Assembly (NCBI GenBank): GCA_035403355.1 | Contig: DAONFA010000001.1 | Location: 31,644 to 95,643 of the forward strand | Source of the DNA: Candidatus Cloacimonas sp. | GTDB taxonomy: Bacteria > Cloacimonadota > Cloacimonadia > Cloacimonadales > Cloacimonadaceae | Reading direction: 5' to 3' | DNA length: 64,000 nt | Shown: one piece after another, positions 51,951 through 59,885 of the stretch | Layout: each line of letters opens with the position of its first letter | Numbering within the stretch: position 1 is the stretch's first letter | Made by a program: the position numbers and the translations under genes | The notes under the pieces: generated by a model | The model's input: the letters and a program-made list of their open reading frames with translations, nothing else | The model's database searches: none | Told to the model about the DNA's origin: nothing

Positions 51951-53579
51951 TTAATACATATCGCCCATATTAGGATTGGGCATCGGCATTGGGGGTTCGG
52001 GTTCTTTAATATCCGTAATAATGCATTCCGTAGTCAGCATCAAGCCAGCAATGGAAGCAGCATTTTGGATAGCTGAGCGAACGACCTTGGCAGGGTCAAT
52101 AATACCGGCTTTGAAGAGGTCTTCAAATTGTCCGTTAGCAGCATTGAATCCCATATGAATATCGCGGAAGTTCTTCAGTTTTTCAACAACCACGGCGCCT
52201 TCTTCACCGGCGTTGGCGGCAATTTGATATGCCGGTTTTTCCAGTGCTTTAGCCATAATATCCACAGCCATTTTTTCTTCAAAAGCTAAGCCCTTCAGCT
52301 GTTTGAGAGCTTTTGCAGCTTGAATAAGGGTAACTCCACCACCGGGAACAATTCCTTCTTCCACTGCGGCGCGAGTAGCATGCAGAGCATCATCCACGCG
52401 GGCTTTCTTTTCTTTCATTTCGGTTTCGGTAGCGGCCCCGATTCTGAGGACGGCAACTCCGCTGGAAAGTTTAGCAAGGCGTTCTTGCAGTTTTTCTTTA
52501 TCGTAATCGGAAGTGGTCTCTTCAACTTGTGCTCTAATCTGTTTAATTCTTCCCTCAACTGCTTCCGGATCACCAGCTCCTTCACGAATAGTAGTGTTTT
52601 CTTTATCTACGATTATCTTTTTGGCGCGTCCCAGATCGCTCATTGTGGCGCTATCCAGTTTGCGTCCCATTTCTTCGGAAATTAAAGTGGCTCCTGTAAG
52701 AATTGCAATATCTTCCAGCATTGCTTTGCGGCGATCGCCAAAACCGGGAGCTTTAACGGCAACTACATTTAGAATTCCGCGCAATTTATTTACTACTAAT
52801 GTAGCCAGAGCTTCGCCTTCAATATCTTCTGCGATTATAAGCAGAGGGCGTCCGGTTTGGGAAACTTCCTGCAGAATAGGAAGCAATTCTTTCAGGGCGC
52901 TTATCTTTTTGTCGTAAAGCAAAATAAAAGATTCTTCCAGTTCTGAAATCATCTTTTCCGCATTAGTTACAAAATAGGGTGAAATATAACCCCGGTCAAA
53001 TTGCATTCCTTCCACTTTTTCCATTCCGGTATCAATGGATTTTGCTTCTTCAATATTGATGATCCCTTCTCTGCCAACGCTATCCATAGCTTCTGCAATC
53101 AGAGCTCCGATTTCCGAATCGTTATTAGCGGAAATAGCAGCAATTTGAGCAATTTCTTCACTGCTTTTAATTTCCTTGCTGAATTCCTTAATCTTATCCA
53201 CTACAACTCTCGTTGCCTTTTCCAAACCGCGTTTCAGATACATTGGATTAACGCCGGCGGTTACATGTTTCAAACCCTCTTCAATAATTGCCTGAGCTAA
53301 AATTGTAGCTGTAGTAGTTCCGTCGCCAGCTGTGTCATGGGTTTTTTCTGCAACTTCTTTACAGAGCTGAGCGCCCATATTTTCGTATTCACCTTCCAGC
53401 TCAATTTCTTTGGCGATGGTTACACCGTCGTTGGTGATTATGGGAGAGCCAAATTTTTTGTCTAATACAACATTTCTACCCTTAGGACCAAGGGTAACTT
53501 TTACGGCATCAGCCAGTTTATCCACTCCGCTTTTTAAACTTGTGCGGGCTTCATGTGCATACTGCATTTGTTTTGCCAT
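51951..53579 (-). CDS. groL: Chaperonin GroEL (60 kDa)
   Basis: ATP-dependent folding machine. The 542 residues contain the equatorial KFGSPIITNDGVTIAKEIEL and GDGTTTATILAQAII boxes and the ATP region, and the C-terminus is a Pro/Met/Asn-rich tail (PEPPMPMPNPNMGDMY) instead of the usual GGM repeat. No groES gene lies upstream, although groES-groEL is the usual order, so groES must be elsewhere. Regulated by a CIRCE element at 53622-53648. Preceded by an ATGGAGGAAAAACAAGATG-type strong ribosome binding site and ended by a strong terminator; monocistronic. Confidence 0.98.
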   Translation of the reverse strand: MAKQMQYAHEARTSLKSGVDKLADAVKVTLGPKGRNVVLDKKFGSPIITNDGVTIAKEIELEGEYENMGAQLCKEVAEKTHDTAGDGTTTATILAQAIIEEGLKHVTAGVNPMYLKRGLEKATRVVVDKIKEFSKEIKSSEEIAQIAAISANNDSEIGALIAEAMDSVGREGIINIEEAKSIDTGMEKVEGMQFDRGYISPYFVTNAEKMISELEESFILLYDKKISALKELLPILQEVSQTGRPLLIIAEDIEGEALATLVVNKLRGILNVVAVKAPGFGDRRKAMLEDIAILTGATLISEEMGRKLDSATMSDLGRAKKIIVDKENTTIREGAGDPEAVEGRIKQIRAQVEETTSDYDKEKLQERLAKLSSGVAVLRIGAATETEMKEKKARVDDALHATRAAVEEGIVPGGGVTLIQAAKALKQLKGLAFEEKMAVDIMAKALEKPAYQIAANAGEEGAVVVEKLKNFRDIHMGFNAANGQFEDLFKAGIIDPAKVVRSAIQNAASIAGLMLTTECIITDIKEPEPPMPMPNPNMGDMY

Positions 53580-53621
53580 CTTGTTTTTCCTCCATAAGAT
53601 CAGTATTTTAATTTTGGTTTC

Positions 53622-53648
53622 TTAGCAGTCAATACTTATGAGTGCTAA
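53622..53648 (-). promoter_or_regulatory. CIRCE operator of groL (HrcA binding site)
   Basis: On the minus strand TTAGCACTC-N9-GACTGCTAA matches the CIRCE consensus TTAGCACTC-N9-GAGTGCTAA except for one base in the right arm. It lies 43 bp upstream of the groL start. Just upstream are TATAAT (53653-53658) and TTGACA (53669-53674), though their spacing is unusually short (10 bp). HrcA-mediated heat-shock control is the established role of CIRCE. Confidence 0.9.
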
Positions 53649-53705
53649 TATTATTATAGCCGAAATTCTGTCAAGCGCAAATTAAATTTTTTGTCTTGAT
53701 AGCAG

Positions 53706-54830
53706 TTATCCTATCCAATTCTCCAGAGTTTTCGGGCTGATTGTAAGAGTTTTGCTCACATTATAGCCTGCGCTGAATGTTTTAGAAAAAGTTACCTTGC
53801 GCCGGGGATTCCATTTCATTTCGTAAGCAGAAAAAGTATTGTTTTCTTCTTCAATATAATCAATTTCCTGTTTGGAAGTAGTTCTCCAGAAATAGGAATG
53901 CACATTCAAACCGTGATTCGCAAGATATTTTCGGCGTTCACTAACTGCAAAATTTTCCCATAATGCGCCTACATCAGTTCGGGAATTGATTTCATTGAAA
54001 TTACCCGTAATAGAATTAAGAATGCCATTATCCCAAAAATAGACCTTAATTCCCCGTTTAATCTCATTGCGTAAATTTCGTGATAGAGCAGGTAGGCGGT
54101 GAATAATAAATGCTTTCTCCATCAGGTCTATATATTTTTCTACGGTCTGATTATCTGCGCCGGCTAATTGAGCTATTTCATTATAGGAGACCTCATTTCC
54201 TACTTGATAAGCCAATGCTCTGATAATTTTTTCCAAAATTGGAGGTTTCTTTATCTGTCCTAAAAGGAAAAGGTCTTTGAATAGATAACTGTCAGCAAGT
54301 AATTTGAGTAAAGCTTTTTCTTCAGATGGTTTTGTAACTATCTCAGGGTAGTAACCATAAATCAAACGCTGCGGAATTAATCTGTTTTCTTCCAGTAATC
54401 CATTATGAACAGTCATTTCTTCGTAAGCCAAAGGGTAAAGCTGATATTGGTATATTCTTCCGGTTAAGGGCTCTTTAATTTTCCCTGCCAGGTCTAAGGC
54501 AGAAGAACCACTTGCAATTACTTGAATTTCAGGATAGTTATCTACCAAAAGCTTAATCGCTATACCAATATCATTTAAGCGCTGAGCTTCGTCTATAAAA
54601 ACAATTCTTTTATTACCAATCAAAGATTTAAGCCGGGAAGAAGTTATGCCCGTAAATATATCTCTTACATCCGGTTCATCACCATTAAAAAAGTAATACT
54701 CATTTGCATAGTCCTGCAGAATGTAATTAATTAAAGTGGTTTTACCGCTTTGACGCGGACCTGTAATAATTATTGCTTTCCCTTTAAAGAAGTGCGCCTT
54801 AATCTGTTCAGTGATATATCTGGTTATCAT
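53706..54830 (-). CDS. AAA_14/DUF4143 ATPase
   Basis: A 374-residue ATPase. Walker A is AIIITGPRQSGKTTLINYIL (about residue 20), Walker B IVFIDEAQRL (about 75), then sensor-like ASGSSALDL. The C-terminal DUF4143 region follows from about 200 (NEVSYNEIAQLAGADNQTVE, a winged-helix-like part, then YFWDNGILNSITGNF and SYFWRTTSKQEIDYIEEE, a restriction-endonuclease-like FWRxxxxxEIDyi motif). This family is widespread and of unclear function. The gene stands alone, and a 52 bp palindrome lies ~80 bp upstream of its start. Confidence 0.9.
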   Translation of the reverse strand: MITRYITEQIKAHFFKGKAIIITGPRQSGKTTLINYILQDYANEYYFFNGDEPDVRDIFTGITSSRLKSLIGNKRIVFIDEAQRLNDIGIAIKLLVDNYPEIQVIASGSSALDLAGKIKEPLTGRIYQYQLYPLAYEEMTVHNGLLEENRLIPQRLIYGYYPEIVTKPSEEKALLKLLADSYLFKDLFLLGQIKKPPILEKIIRALAYQVGNEVSYNEIAQLAGADNQTVEKYIDLMEKAFIIHRLPALSRNLRNEIKRGIKVYFWDNGILNSITGNFNEINSRTDVGALWENFAVSERRKYLANHGLNVHSYFWRTTSKQEIDYIEEENNTFSAYEMKWNPRRKVTFSKTFSAGYNVSKTLTISPKTLENWIG

Positions 54831-54910
54831 ATTTACCTCTATGATGATAGATAAACAATAATCCTTTGTTTCCGGGTTGCCGTAAATCTGTCAAGTAAAA
54901 AATTGCTGAT

Positions 54911-54962
54911 ATTGCGATTCAAATCGCAGAATATTATAATATTTTGCGATTTGAATCGTAAT
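54911..54962. promoter_or_regulatory. 52 bp near-perfect palindrome upstream of the DUF4143 gene
   Basis: Left arm 54911-54936 and right arm 54937-54962 match at 24 of 26 positions with no spacer. Each arm contains its own smaller palindrome, CGATTCAAATCG, and the centre is AATATTATAATATT. Its place upstream of the ATPase start suggests a double operator, but the protein that binds it is unknown. The GATTCAAATC piece looks like a tRNA T arm, but no cloverleaf forms. Confidence 0.65.
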
Positions 54963-55025
54963 ATATAAGGGTAACTCAATCACCCAAATTAAAGTAACGA
55001 AAAGGAATTTAGTTGTAAATTCGGC

Positions 55026-55664
55026 TTATTTTCCGGTTAGCTTCAGCAGTTCCTGATAGAGTTGATTGATATCCTCTTCGGCAATTACCTGATCGTATTC
55101 GCTATCTTCAAGTTCTTCGGTTAAATCAAAAGCTGTTTCCAGAGCAATCAGGGCATTCTTATAGTCCTTAAGTTCATAGAGGGTTTTAGCATACCAGAGG
55201 TAGGCATCGTAATGTTCTTTATTGGTTTCAATTGCCATTTCCAGGGATTTTTTAGCGGCATCATACTTTCCGCTTTTAAAGAGTGCTTCTCCTTTATGAC
55301 GCCAGGGGCAGCTCCATTTTGGGGTTGCTTCGTTCAAAAGGTTATAAATACTTATGGCATCGGCATATTTATCCATTTCCAGATAAAGATTTGCCAGGGC
55401 AAAGCGTTCGCCGGGTTTTAAATTATCTATATCCGCTTTTGCCAATTCCATTAACCTTAATGCCTCCAAATTGCAGATATAGGCAAGATTCAGTTTTGCC
55501 TGCATTCCGCTATTTTCTTCTTTATCAAGTTGGAGGAGATAATTAACTGCCTGTTGATAGGTCTCCAAAGTTTGATTTTGCAAGTATAAAGTTACCGGTG
55601 ATTCCTGTGCGAGACAGAAGATAAAAACAAGTAATCCCAGAGTTATCAAAGATAGCTTTTTCAT
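55026..55664 (-). CDS. Exported TPR protein
   Basis: About 212 residues from the ATG at 55664 (AAGGATTAAG site). It has a signal peptide (MKKLSLITLGLLVFIFCLAQ) and about four TPR-type helix pairs (YADAISIYNLLNEATPKWSC, GKYDAAKKSLEMAIETNKEH, KDYKNALIALETAFDLTEEL). It is probably periplasmic, acting as a binding scaffold; no partner can be named. The gene follows ppnP 14 bp downstream in the same direction, so it is likely cotranscribed with it. Confidence 0.8.
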   Translation of the reverse strand: MKKLSLITLGLLVFIFCLAQESPVTLYLQNQTLETYQQAVNYLLQLDKEENSGMQAKLNLAYICNLEALRLMELAKADIDNLKPGERFALANLYLEMDKYADAISIYNLLNEATPKWSCPWRHKGEALFKSGKYDAAKKSLEMAIETNKEHYDAYLWYAKTLYELKDYKNALIALETAFDLTEELEDSEYDQVIAEEDINQLYQELLKLTGK

Positions 55665-55678
55665 TTTCTTAATCCTTT

Positions 55679-55960
55679 TTATTCGTAGCGACAAAGATAT
55701 GCCGTCTGTTCTTGCACTTTTACCTGGAATTTTTGCTGTGCAGCAACGGTGAATGTTTCGCCGGTAATAAAGTCCTGCCAGTTTTCCTTGCCTGGTAACT
55801 GGACAGTTAATTTTCCAGAAATAACGGTCATTCTTTCAATTGTATTAGTGCCAAATTCAAATTCTCCGAGGTCCATCACTCCTACAGTGAAATTGCCGTC
55901 CTCGTTTTGAAAAGCGATGGATTTAACCTTGTCGGCAAAATATTCGTTGGTTTTTAGCAT
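55679..55960 (-). CDS. ppnP: Pyrimidine/purine nucleoside phosphorylase PpnP
   Basis: A 93-residue single-domain cupin matching PpnP (YaiE/DUF1255), including YFADKVKSIAFQNEDG, GVMDLGEFEFGTNTIERM and PGKENWQDF. PpnP phosphorolyses several nucleosides to base plus ribose 1-phosphate. Fits with the pyrimidine nucleoside phosphorylase at 57-58 kb for nucleoside salvage. Strong AAAGGGAG site. Confidence 0.93.
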   Translation of the reverse strand: MLKTNEYFADKVKSIAFQNEDGNFTVGVMDLGEFEFGTNTIERMTVISGKLTVQLPGKENWQDFITGETFTVAAQQKFQVKVQEQTAYLCRYE

Positions 55961-56032
55961 CGTTATCTCCCTTTAGAATTCTTAATTATAGGGCGTTATT
56001 CATTTTAGAATAAAACTTAACGGATAAAAAAA

Positions 56033-56107
56033 TGGCTCCGGAAGAGGGGTTCGAACCCCCGACCTAGTGGTTAACAGCCACCCGCTCTACCGCTGAGCTA
56101 TTCCGGA
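56033..56107 (-). tRNA. tRNA-Asn (anticodon GTT)
   Basis: All arms can be folded: acceptor TCCGGAA/TTCCGGA (7 bp), D arm GCTC...GAGC, anticodon arm GGTGG CTGTTAA CCACT type stem with GTT at 56073-56075 (complement), T arm GGGGG TTCGAAC loop. Discriminator is G, as in tRNA-Asn. The CCA is genome-encoded (56033-56035 complement), and a T-tract right after it acts as terminator. It stands alone, directly between ppnP and a repeat array. Confidence 0.97.
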
Positions 56108-56170
56108 ACAATTTTCAAGGATACCTAATCTTTTCAGCCGTGATTTTTGTCAATCAGAATTTTTGTAAAT

Positions 56171-56560
56171 GCGGAAAAACGACATCTTGTCGTTTGTTGT
56201 GGTTGATGAGGACATCAACCCTCCGGAAGAACGACATCTTGTCGTTCCACTTGCAACCGAGCTATTTCTTTATTACGCTTTTTTCAGTAACGAGATGGAA
56301 AAACCTATCTGGTTGACCAGGAGGTCAACCCTCCGGAAGAAAGACATTATGTCGTTCATTTTGGTTGATGAGGACATCAACCCTCCGGAAGAACGACATT
56401 TTGTCGTTCCACTTGCAACCGAGCAATTTCTTTATTACGCTTTTTTCAGTAACGAGAAGAGCATCCTGCCTTGGTTGATGAGGACATCAACCCTCCGGAA
56501 GAAAGACATTTTGTCGTTCATTATGGTTGACCAGGAGGTCAACCCTCCGGAAGAATAACA
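56171..56560. repeat. Array of palindromic repeats with 162 bp tandem duplication
   Basis: Modules: AACGACATCTTGTCGTT-type hairpins, GGTTGATGAGGACATCAACC (56201-56220, 56363-56382, 56473-56492) and GGTTGACCAGGAGGTCAACC (56311-56330, 56525-56544), joined by CCTCCGGAAGAA. The block ACTTGCAACCGAGCTATTTC to GTAACGAGA is present twice, 162 bp apart. An open frame runs through on the + strand (56169-56558), but it is built of repeat translations (DEDINPPEER, VVPLATE) and lacks a ribosome binding site, so I consider it non-coding. Confidence 0.9.
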
Positions 56561-56615
56561 TTCTCCTACTCTGCGGAAAAAGAGTTCTCCGGTTACTATT
56601 TAATACTTTCTTGTT

Positions 56616-56987
56616 TTACTTTTCCGAGACCTCTTTTGCCTTGAAGAAAACGCTGGTTACCAGCTCAATAATGAAACCGTATAAAATTCCTAAAGCCCAG
56701 GTCAGGAAAAATATTCCCCATTTACCCATGCCTGCAATTGGTTGAGCCATAGCACTTAAAGAGAAAGGCAATCCTACAATCAGTCCCATCAGTAAGCCGT
56801 GTAAAAGCCAATTAATTTTGCAGGCACTGATACCTATAACAAAACCAATCAACACGCGGCTCACGAAAATATTGGCAAGCACTTTCTTCGCTAAGGGCTC
56901 AGGGCTTACTGCTGATGCAATTAAACAGGCAATAATCCCTAAAATTATTCCCATTAAAACGGCGATGTAAAAACGCTTGGTAGTCAT
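56616..56987 (-). CDS. Small multi-pass membrane protein
   Basis: 123 residues, four predicted membrane helices (FYIAVLMGIILGIIACLIAS, FVSRVLIGFVIGISA, LLHGLLMGLIVGLPFSL, WGIFFLTWALGILYGFIIEL). Strong GGGAGG site 5 bp from the ATG. No recognised family or charged catalytic residues. It stands alone between the repeat array and the nucleoside phosphorylase gene. Confidence 0.72.
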   Translation of the reverse strand: MTTKRFYIAVLMGIILGIIACLIASAVSPEPLAKKVLANIFVSRVLIGFVIGISACKINWLLHGLLMGLIVGLPFSLSAMAQPIAGMGKWGIFFLTWALGILYGFIIELVTSVFFKAKEVSEK

Positions 56988-57135
56988 ATTAACCTCCCAT
57001 TGTCGTGTTACTTATATTATAATGCAAAAGAAAGAATTAAGCAAATAATATTTTTTTCAGCAGGAATGTAATATCAGGGTAAGTTCTTTGCCTTTTTAAT
57101 GGATATCTAAGTTACTTATATCTGGACTAAAACAA

Positions 57136-58455
57136 TCATTCCTCAGAAAAAGCAATTTCCAGGATGAGGTCTTCCTTGTCTTTTCGGGTATCGGCTATTT
57201 GATAGGCATTCAAAATCAATTTCGCTGTTTCTTCTGCCTCGTTTTTATCTGCACAGTGAATTTCTCCTATTTTATCACCGCTTTTAATTTCATCTCCAAT
57301 TTTGGGATAGAGCATAGCGCCGGCTCCATAATCCAGGGTATCAGTTACTTTTTTTCTGCCTGCTTTAATATGCACTAAGGCATAGCCAATAGCCCTGCAG
57401 TCAATTTTATGCACCCAACCGCTTTGTTTAGCTATAATTGGATAAATTACCGGTGAGGAGGCAAAAAGGGAATAGTCCTCCAGCACTTTTGGTTCCCCAC
57501 CTTGAGCAATAATTATTTCCTTTAGTTTTTCTAATGCCTTTCCGCTGGCAACGGCTTCATCAATCATCGTTTTTGCCTGTTCAAAATCCTTTGCCTTTCC
57601 AGCGCTGATGAGCATTTGAGCGGTTAAAACAGTAGTAAGTTCATAGGTATCGGGTAAATAGTTTCCTTTTAAGTATTCAATTGCCTCAATCATTTCCAGA
57701 GCATTTCCAACCGCATGTCCCAAGGGAGCATTCATATTAGAGAAGACCACGGTCACTTTTTGACCGAAGCTTTTTCCGGTTGTCATCAATAATTCAGCCA
57801 GTTCTTTAGCTTTTCTGACATTGGGCATAAAAGCACCGCTGCCTATTTTTAGGTCAATCACCAGGTGCTTTGTTCCTTCAGCGATTTTTTTGCTCATTAT
57901 GCTGGCAGTTATTAATCCAGGACTTTCCACGGTAGCGGTTACATCTCTTAAGGCATATATTTTTTTATCGGCAGGAACAAGTTCTGAGGATTGCCCTGCT
58001 AAAGCAAATCCGTGGTTTTCCACCAAGGCCTTGAATTCCTGCAGAGAAAAGGAAGTTCTAAACCCCGAAATGGATTCCAGTTTATCTAAAGTCCCTCCTG
58101 TATGTCCTAAGCCGCGTCCCGAAATCATTGGCACCAGCAAACCTAAAGAAGCAGCAATTGGAGCCAGCATCAAGCTGATTTTATCTCCCACGCCTCCAGT
58201 GGAGTGTTTATCGGCAACCGGCAGACAATTATCAAAATTGATAGTACCTCCGGATTCAATATAGCACTGCGTTAAAGCGGATATTTCTTCAGGATTCAAG
58301 CCCTGCAAAAAGCAAGCCATCAAAAATGCGCTCATTTGGTAATCGGCAATTTCGTCCTTCAGATATCCTTGGACTAAATAGGCAATTTCCTCTGCAGCAA
58401 GAGCATAGCCATCGCGCTTTTTAATTAAAAGTTCCACGGGATTTTCTTCTTTCAT
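57136..58455 (-). CDS. pdp: Pyrimidine-nucleoside (thymidine) phosphorylase
   Basis: Phosphorolysis of thymidine/uridine for salvage. 439 residues. The active-site segment is DKHSTGGVGDKISLMLAP (about residues 81-98) and SGRGLGHTGGTLDKLESI, family signature. Length and C-terminal domain (LDYGAGAMLYPKIGD) are normal. Pyrimidine-nucleoside phosphorylase (Pdp) and thymidine phosphorylase (DeoA) are hard to tell apart here; the Lys-Ser-binding pattern resembles Pdp of low-GC bacteria. It is 11 bp downstream of phnE in the same direction, so they share a transcript although their functions differ. Confidence 0.92.
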   Translation of the reverse strand: MKEENPVELLIKKRDGYALAAEEIAYLVQGYLKDEIADYQMSAFLMACFLQGLNPEEISALTQCYIESGGTINFDNCLPVADKHSTGGVGDKISLMLAPIAASLGLLVPMISGRGLGHTGGTLDKLESISGFRTSFSLQEFKALVENHGFALAGQSSELVPADKKIYALRDVTATVESPGLITASIMSKKIAEGTKHLVIDLKIGSGAFMPNVRKAKELAELLMTTGKSFGQKVTVVFSNMNAPLGHAVGNALEMIEAIEYLKGNYLPDTYELTTVLTAQMLISAGKAKDFEQAKTMIDEAVASGKALEKLKEIIIAQGGEPKVLEDYSLFASSPVIYPIIAKQSGWVHKIDCRAIGYALVHIKAGRKKVTDTLDYGAGAMLYPKIGDEIKSGDKIGEIHCADKNEAEETAKLILNAYQIADTRKDKEDLILEIAFSEE

Positions 58456-58466
58456 AGTTTTAACCT

Positions 58467-59438
58467 CTAACTGGTAACGAGTTTAGAACGAATGTAACCG
58501 CTGAAAATATCCATCGCCCAAACAATTAAAGCAATCAACCACATTATTAAACCTACATTTCTCCATGCAAGCATTTGCTGCTGTTGATATAGTGCCAAAC
58601 CAATTCCACCTCCGCCAACAAAACCTACCACCGTAGCCATTCGGATATTCATATCCCAGCGGTAAATGGTAAAAGCCAAATAGGGAGATAAAATTTGGGG
58701 TGTAACTCCAAAACGCCATACCTGTAAAGTTGAAGCACCCGTTGCTTTGATAGCTTCAACAGGACCGGGGTCAATATTTTCAATCTGTTCGCTGTATAAT
58801 TTTATCAGAGCGGCAATGGAATGTATCCATAAAGCGAGCATTCCGGCAAAAGGGCCGATGCCTACCCAAACGCAAAAGATTATAGCCCAAACAATTGCCT
58901 CAATACTTCTGAAAACTGTGGAAATAGTGCGGATAATAAAATAGATAATCTTGCCGATAACGGAATGGAACATTAAATTTTTGGCAGCAAAAAAGGAGAG
59001 CACAAATGCAAAAGGAATAGCAAAAACAGTAGCCAGTAAAGCCAAATAGATGGTTTCTACCAAAGCGCCCAGCATTGGGACAAGTTCTTTCAAATTCGGA
59101 CTGAAAATGCCTTTAAGGATGGAACCGGTATTGGCTGCCTGGGTAAAAAAGGCAACCGGTTTTACATCCACAATCACCCAAGCCATAATAAAGGTTATGC
59201 CGATTACTATTGCCAGCTCTACTTTCCAGAACCAACCGCTAACTTCAGGGATGGTTATTTTGGCTGCTATGTTATTCTTGCTTAGTGAAATAAGAATAGC
59301 TATAAGCAAAGGAATAAGAAAGATAATATAGCTGCTTGCGGAAATACTGAATATCCGCAATAAAAACCAGCAGATACAGGCAAAAATATATAACCAGAGG
59401 GCATATTCAATACCCAAAATTTTCATCTTCTTTAACAT
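58467..59438 (-). CDS. phnE: PhnE-type phosphonate/phosphate ABC transporter permease (orphan)
   Basis: 323 residues, with 6-7 membrane segments. The permease core has LVETIYLALLATVFAIPFAF, AIVWAIIFCVWVGIGPFAG and the EAA-like segment EAIKATGASTLQVWRFG, then RMATVVGFVGGGGIG, as in PhnE. An extra N-terminal pair of helices precedes the core. The ATPase (PhnC) and binding protein (PhnD) usually sit upstream but are absent within the window, so it is first in its unit. Start codon choice (59438 or ATG at 59426) is uncertain because the ribosome binding site is weak. The substrate could be phosphonate or a related anion. Confidence 0.82.
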   Translation of the reverse strand: MLKKMKILGIEYALWLYIFACICWFLLRIFSISASSYIIFLIPLLIAILISLSKNNIAAKITIPEVSGWFWKVELAIVIGITFIMAWVIVDVKPVAFFTQAANTGSILKGIFSPNLKELVPMLGALVETIYLALLATVFAIPFAFVLSFFAAKNLMFHSVIGKIIYFIIRTISTVFRSIEAIVWAIIFCVWVGIGPFAGMLALWIHSIAALIKLYSEQIENIDPGPVEAIKATGASTLQVWRFGVTPQILSPYLAFTIYRWDMNIRMATVVGFVGGGGIGLALYQQQQMLAWRNVGLIMWLIALIVWAMDIFSGYIRSKLVTS

Positions 59439-59885
59439 AGGACAATTTTTAGATACAGATTTATCCAGTCAAGGAAAAAAGCCGAAGAGTAGTGAGAGAA
59501 CGGCAGCAACATTCATCTTTCGTCATCTTCTCTTTTATTGCTTGCTGGTTTTGTGTTTCTTTAACAATTCTTTAACGCTTCCTTAACGCCGTTAAGGCAT
59601 TGTTAAAGAGTCGTTAAATCAGCATTAAAGGCACGGGTAAGGACGAGGTAGAAAAGATTCAGGGATGAACAGGTAGCTAAAGCTTTTAAACTATCCTGTC
59701 TGTCAGCCATCGCAGGAGGAATAAGTTACTTTTCACCATAGCGGAAATGGCATCCTAACACTTGCGCACAAAACATAGCTACCGGTGATAAAAGTTGACT
59801 TTTTGCCAAACTCGTTTATTTTATCTATTAAAAAGTAGTTGTGACCTTACAAAGAAAAAGGTTGACTAACCTGTTGGAGAAAAAA
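59439..59885. other. Divergent spacer with a nested palindrome
   Basis: About 450 bp between the divergent phnE and MORN genes. At 59559-59608 CTTTAACAAT pairs with ATTGTTAAAG around a central CCTTAACGCCGTTAAGG palindrome (59581-59597). Further TTAACG/CGTTAA half sites lie next to it. The rest has no recognisable gene or RNA. Confidence 0.5.
59559..59608. promoter_or_regulatory. Nested TTAACG palindrome
   Basis: Outer 10 bp arms and an inner 17 bp perfect palindrome (CCTTAACG-C-CGTTAAGG) give a two-level dyad, reminiscent of multi-site repressor operators. Similar TTAACGCTT words occur in the 37 bp palindrome at 3905-3941. Confidence 0.5.

Noticed and set aside
54916..54957. GATTCAAATC as a tRNA T arm
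   Set aside because: The segment belongs to a 52 bp palindrome. No acceptor, D or anticodon arm can be built around it.
56169..56558. 130-codon open frame in the palindromic array
   Set aside because: Built entirely of repeat modules translated in register, without a ribosome binding site. It is more likely a by-product of module lengths.
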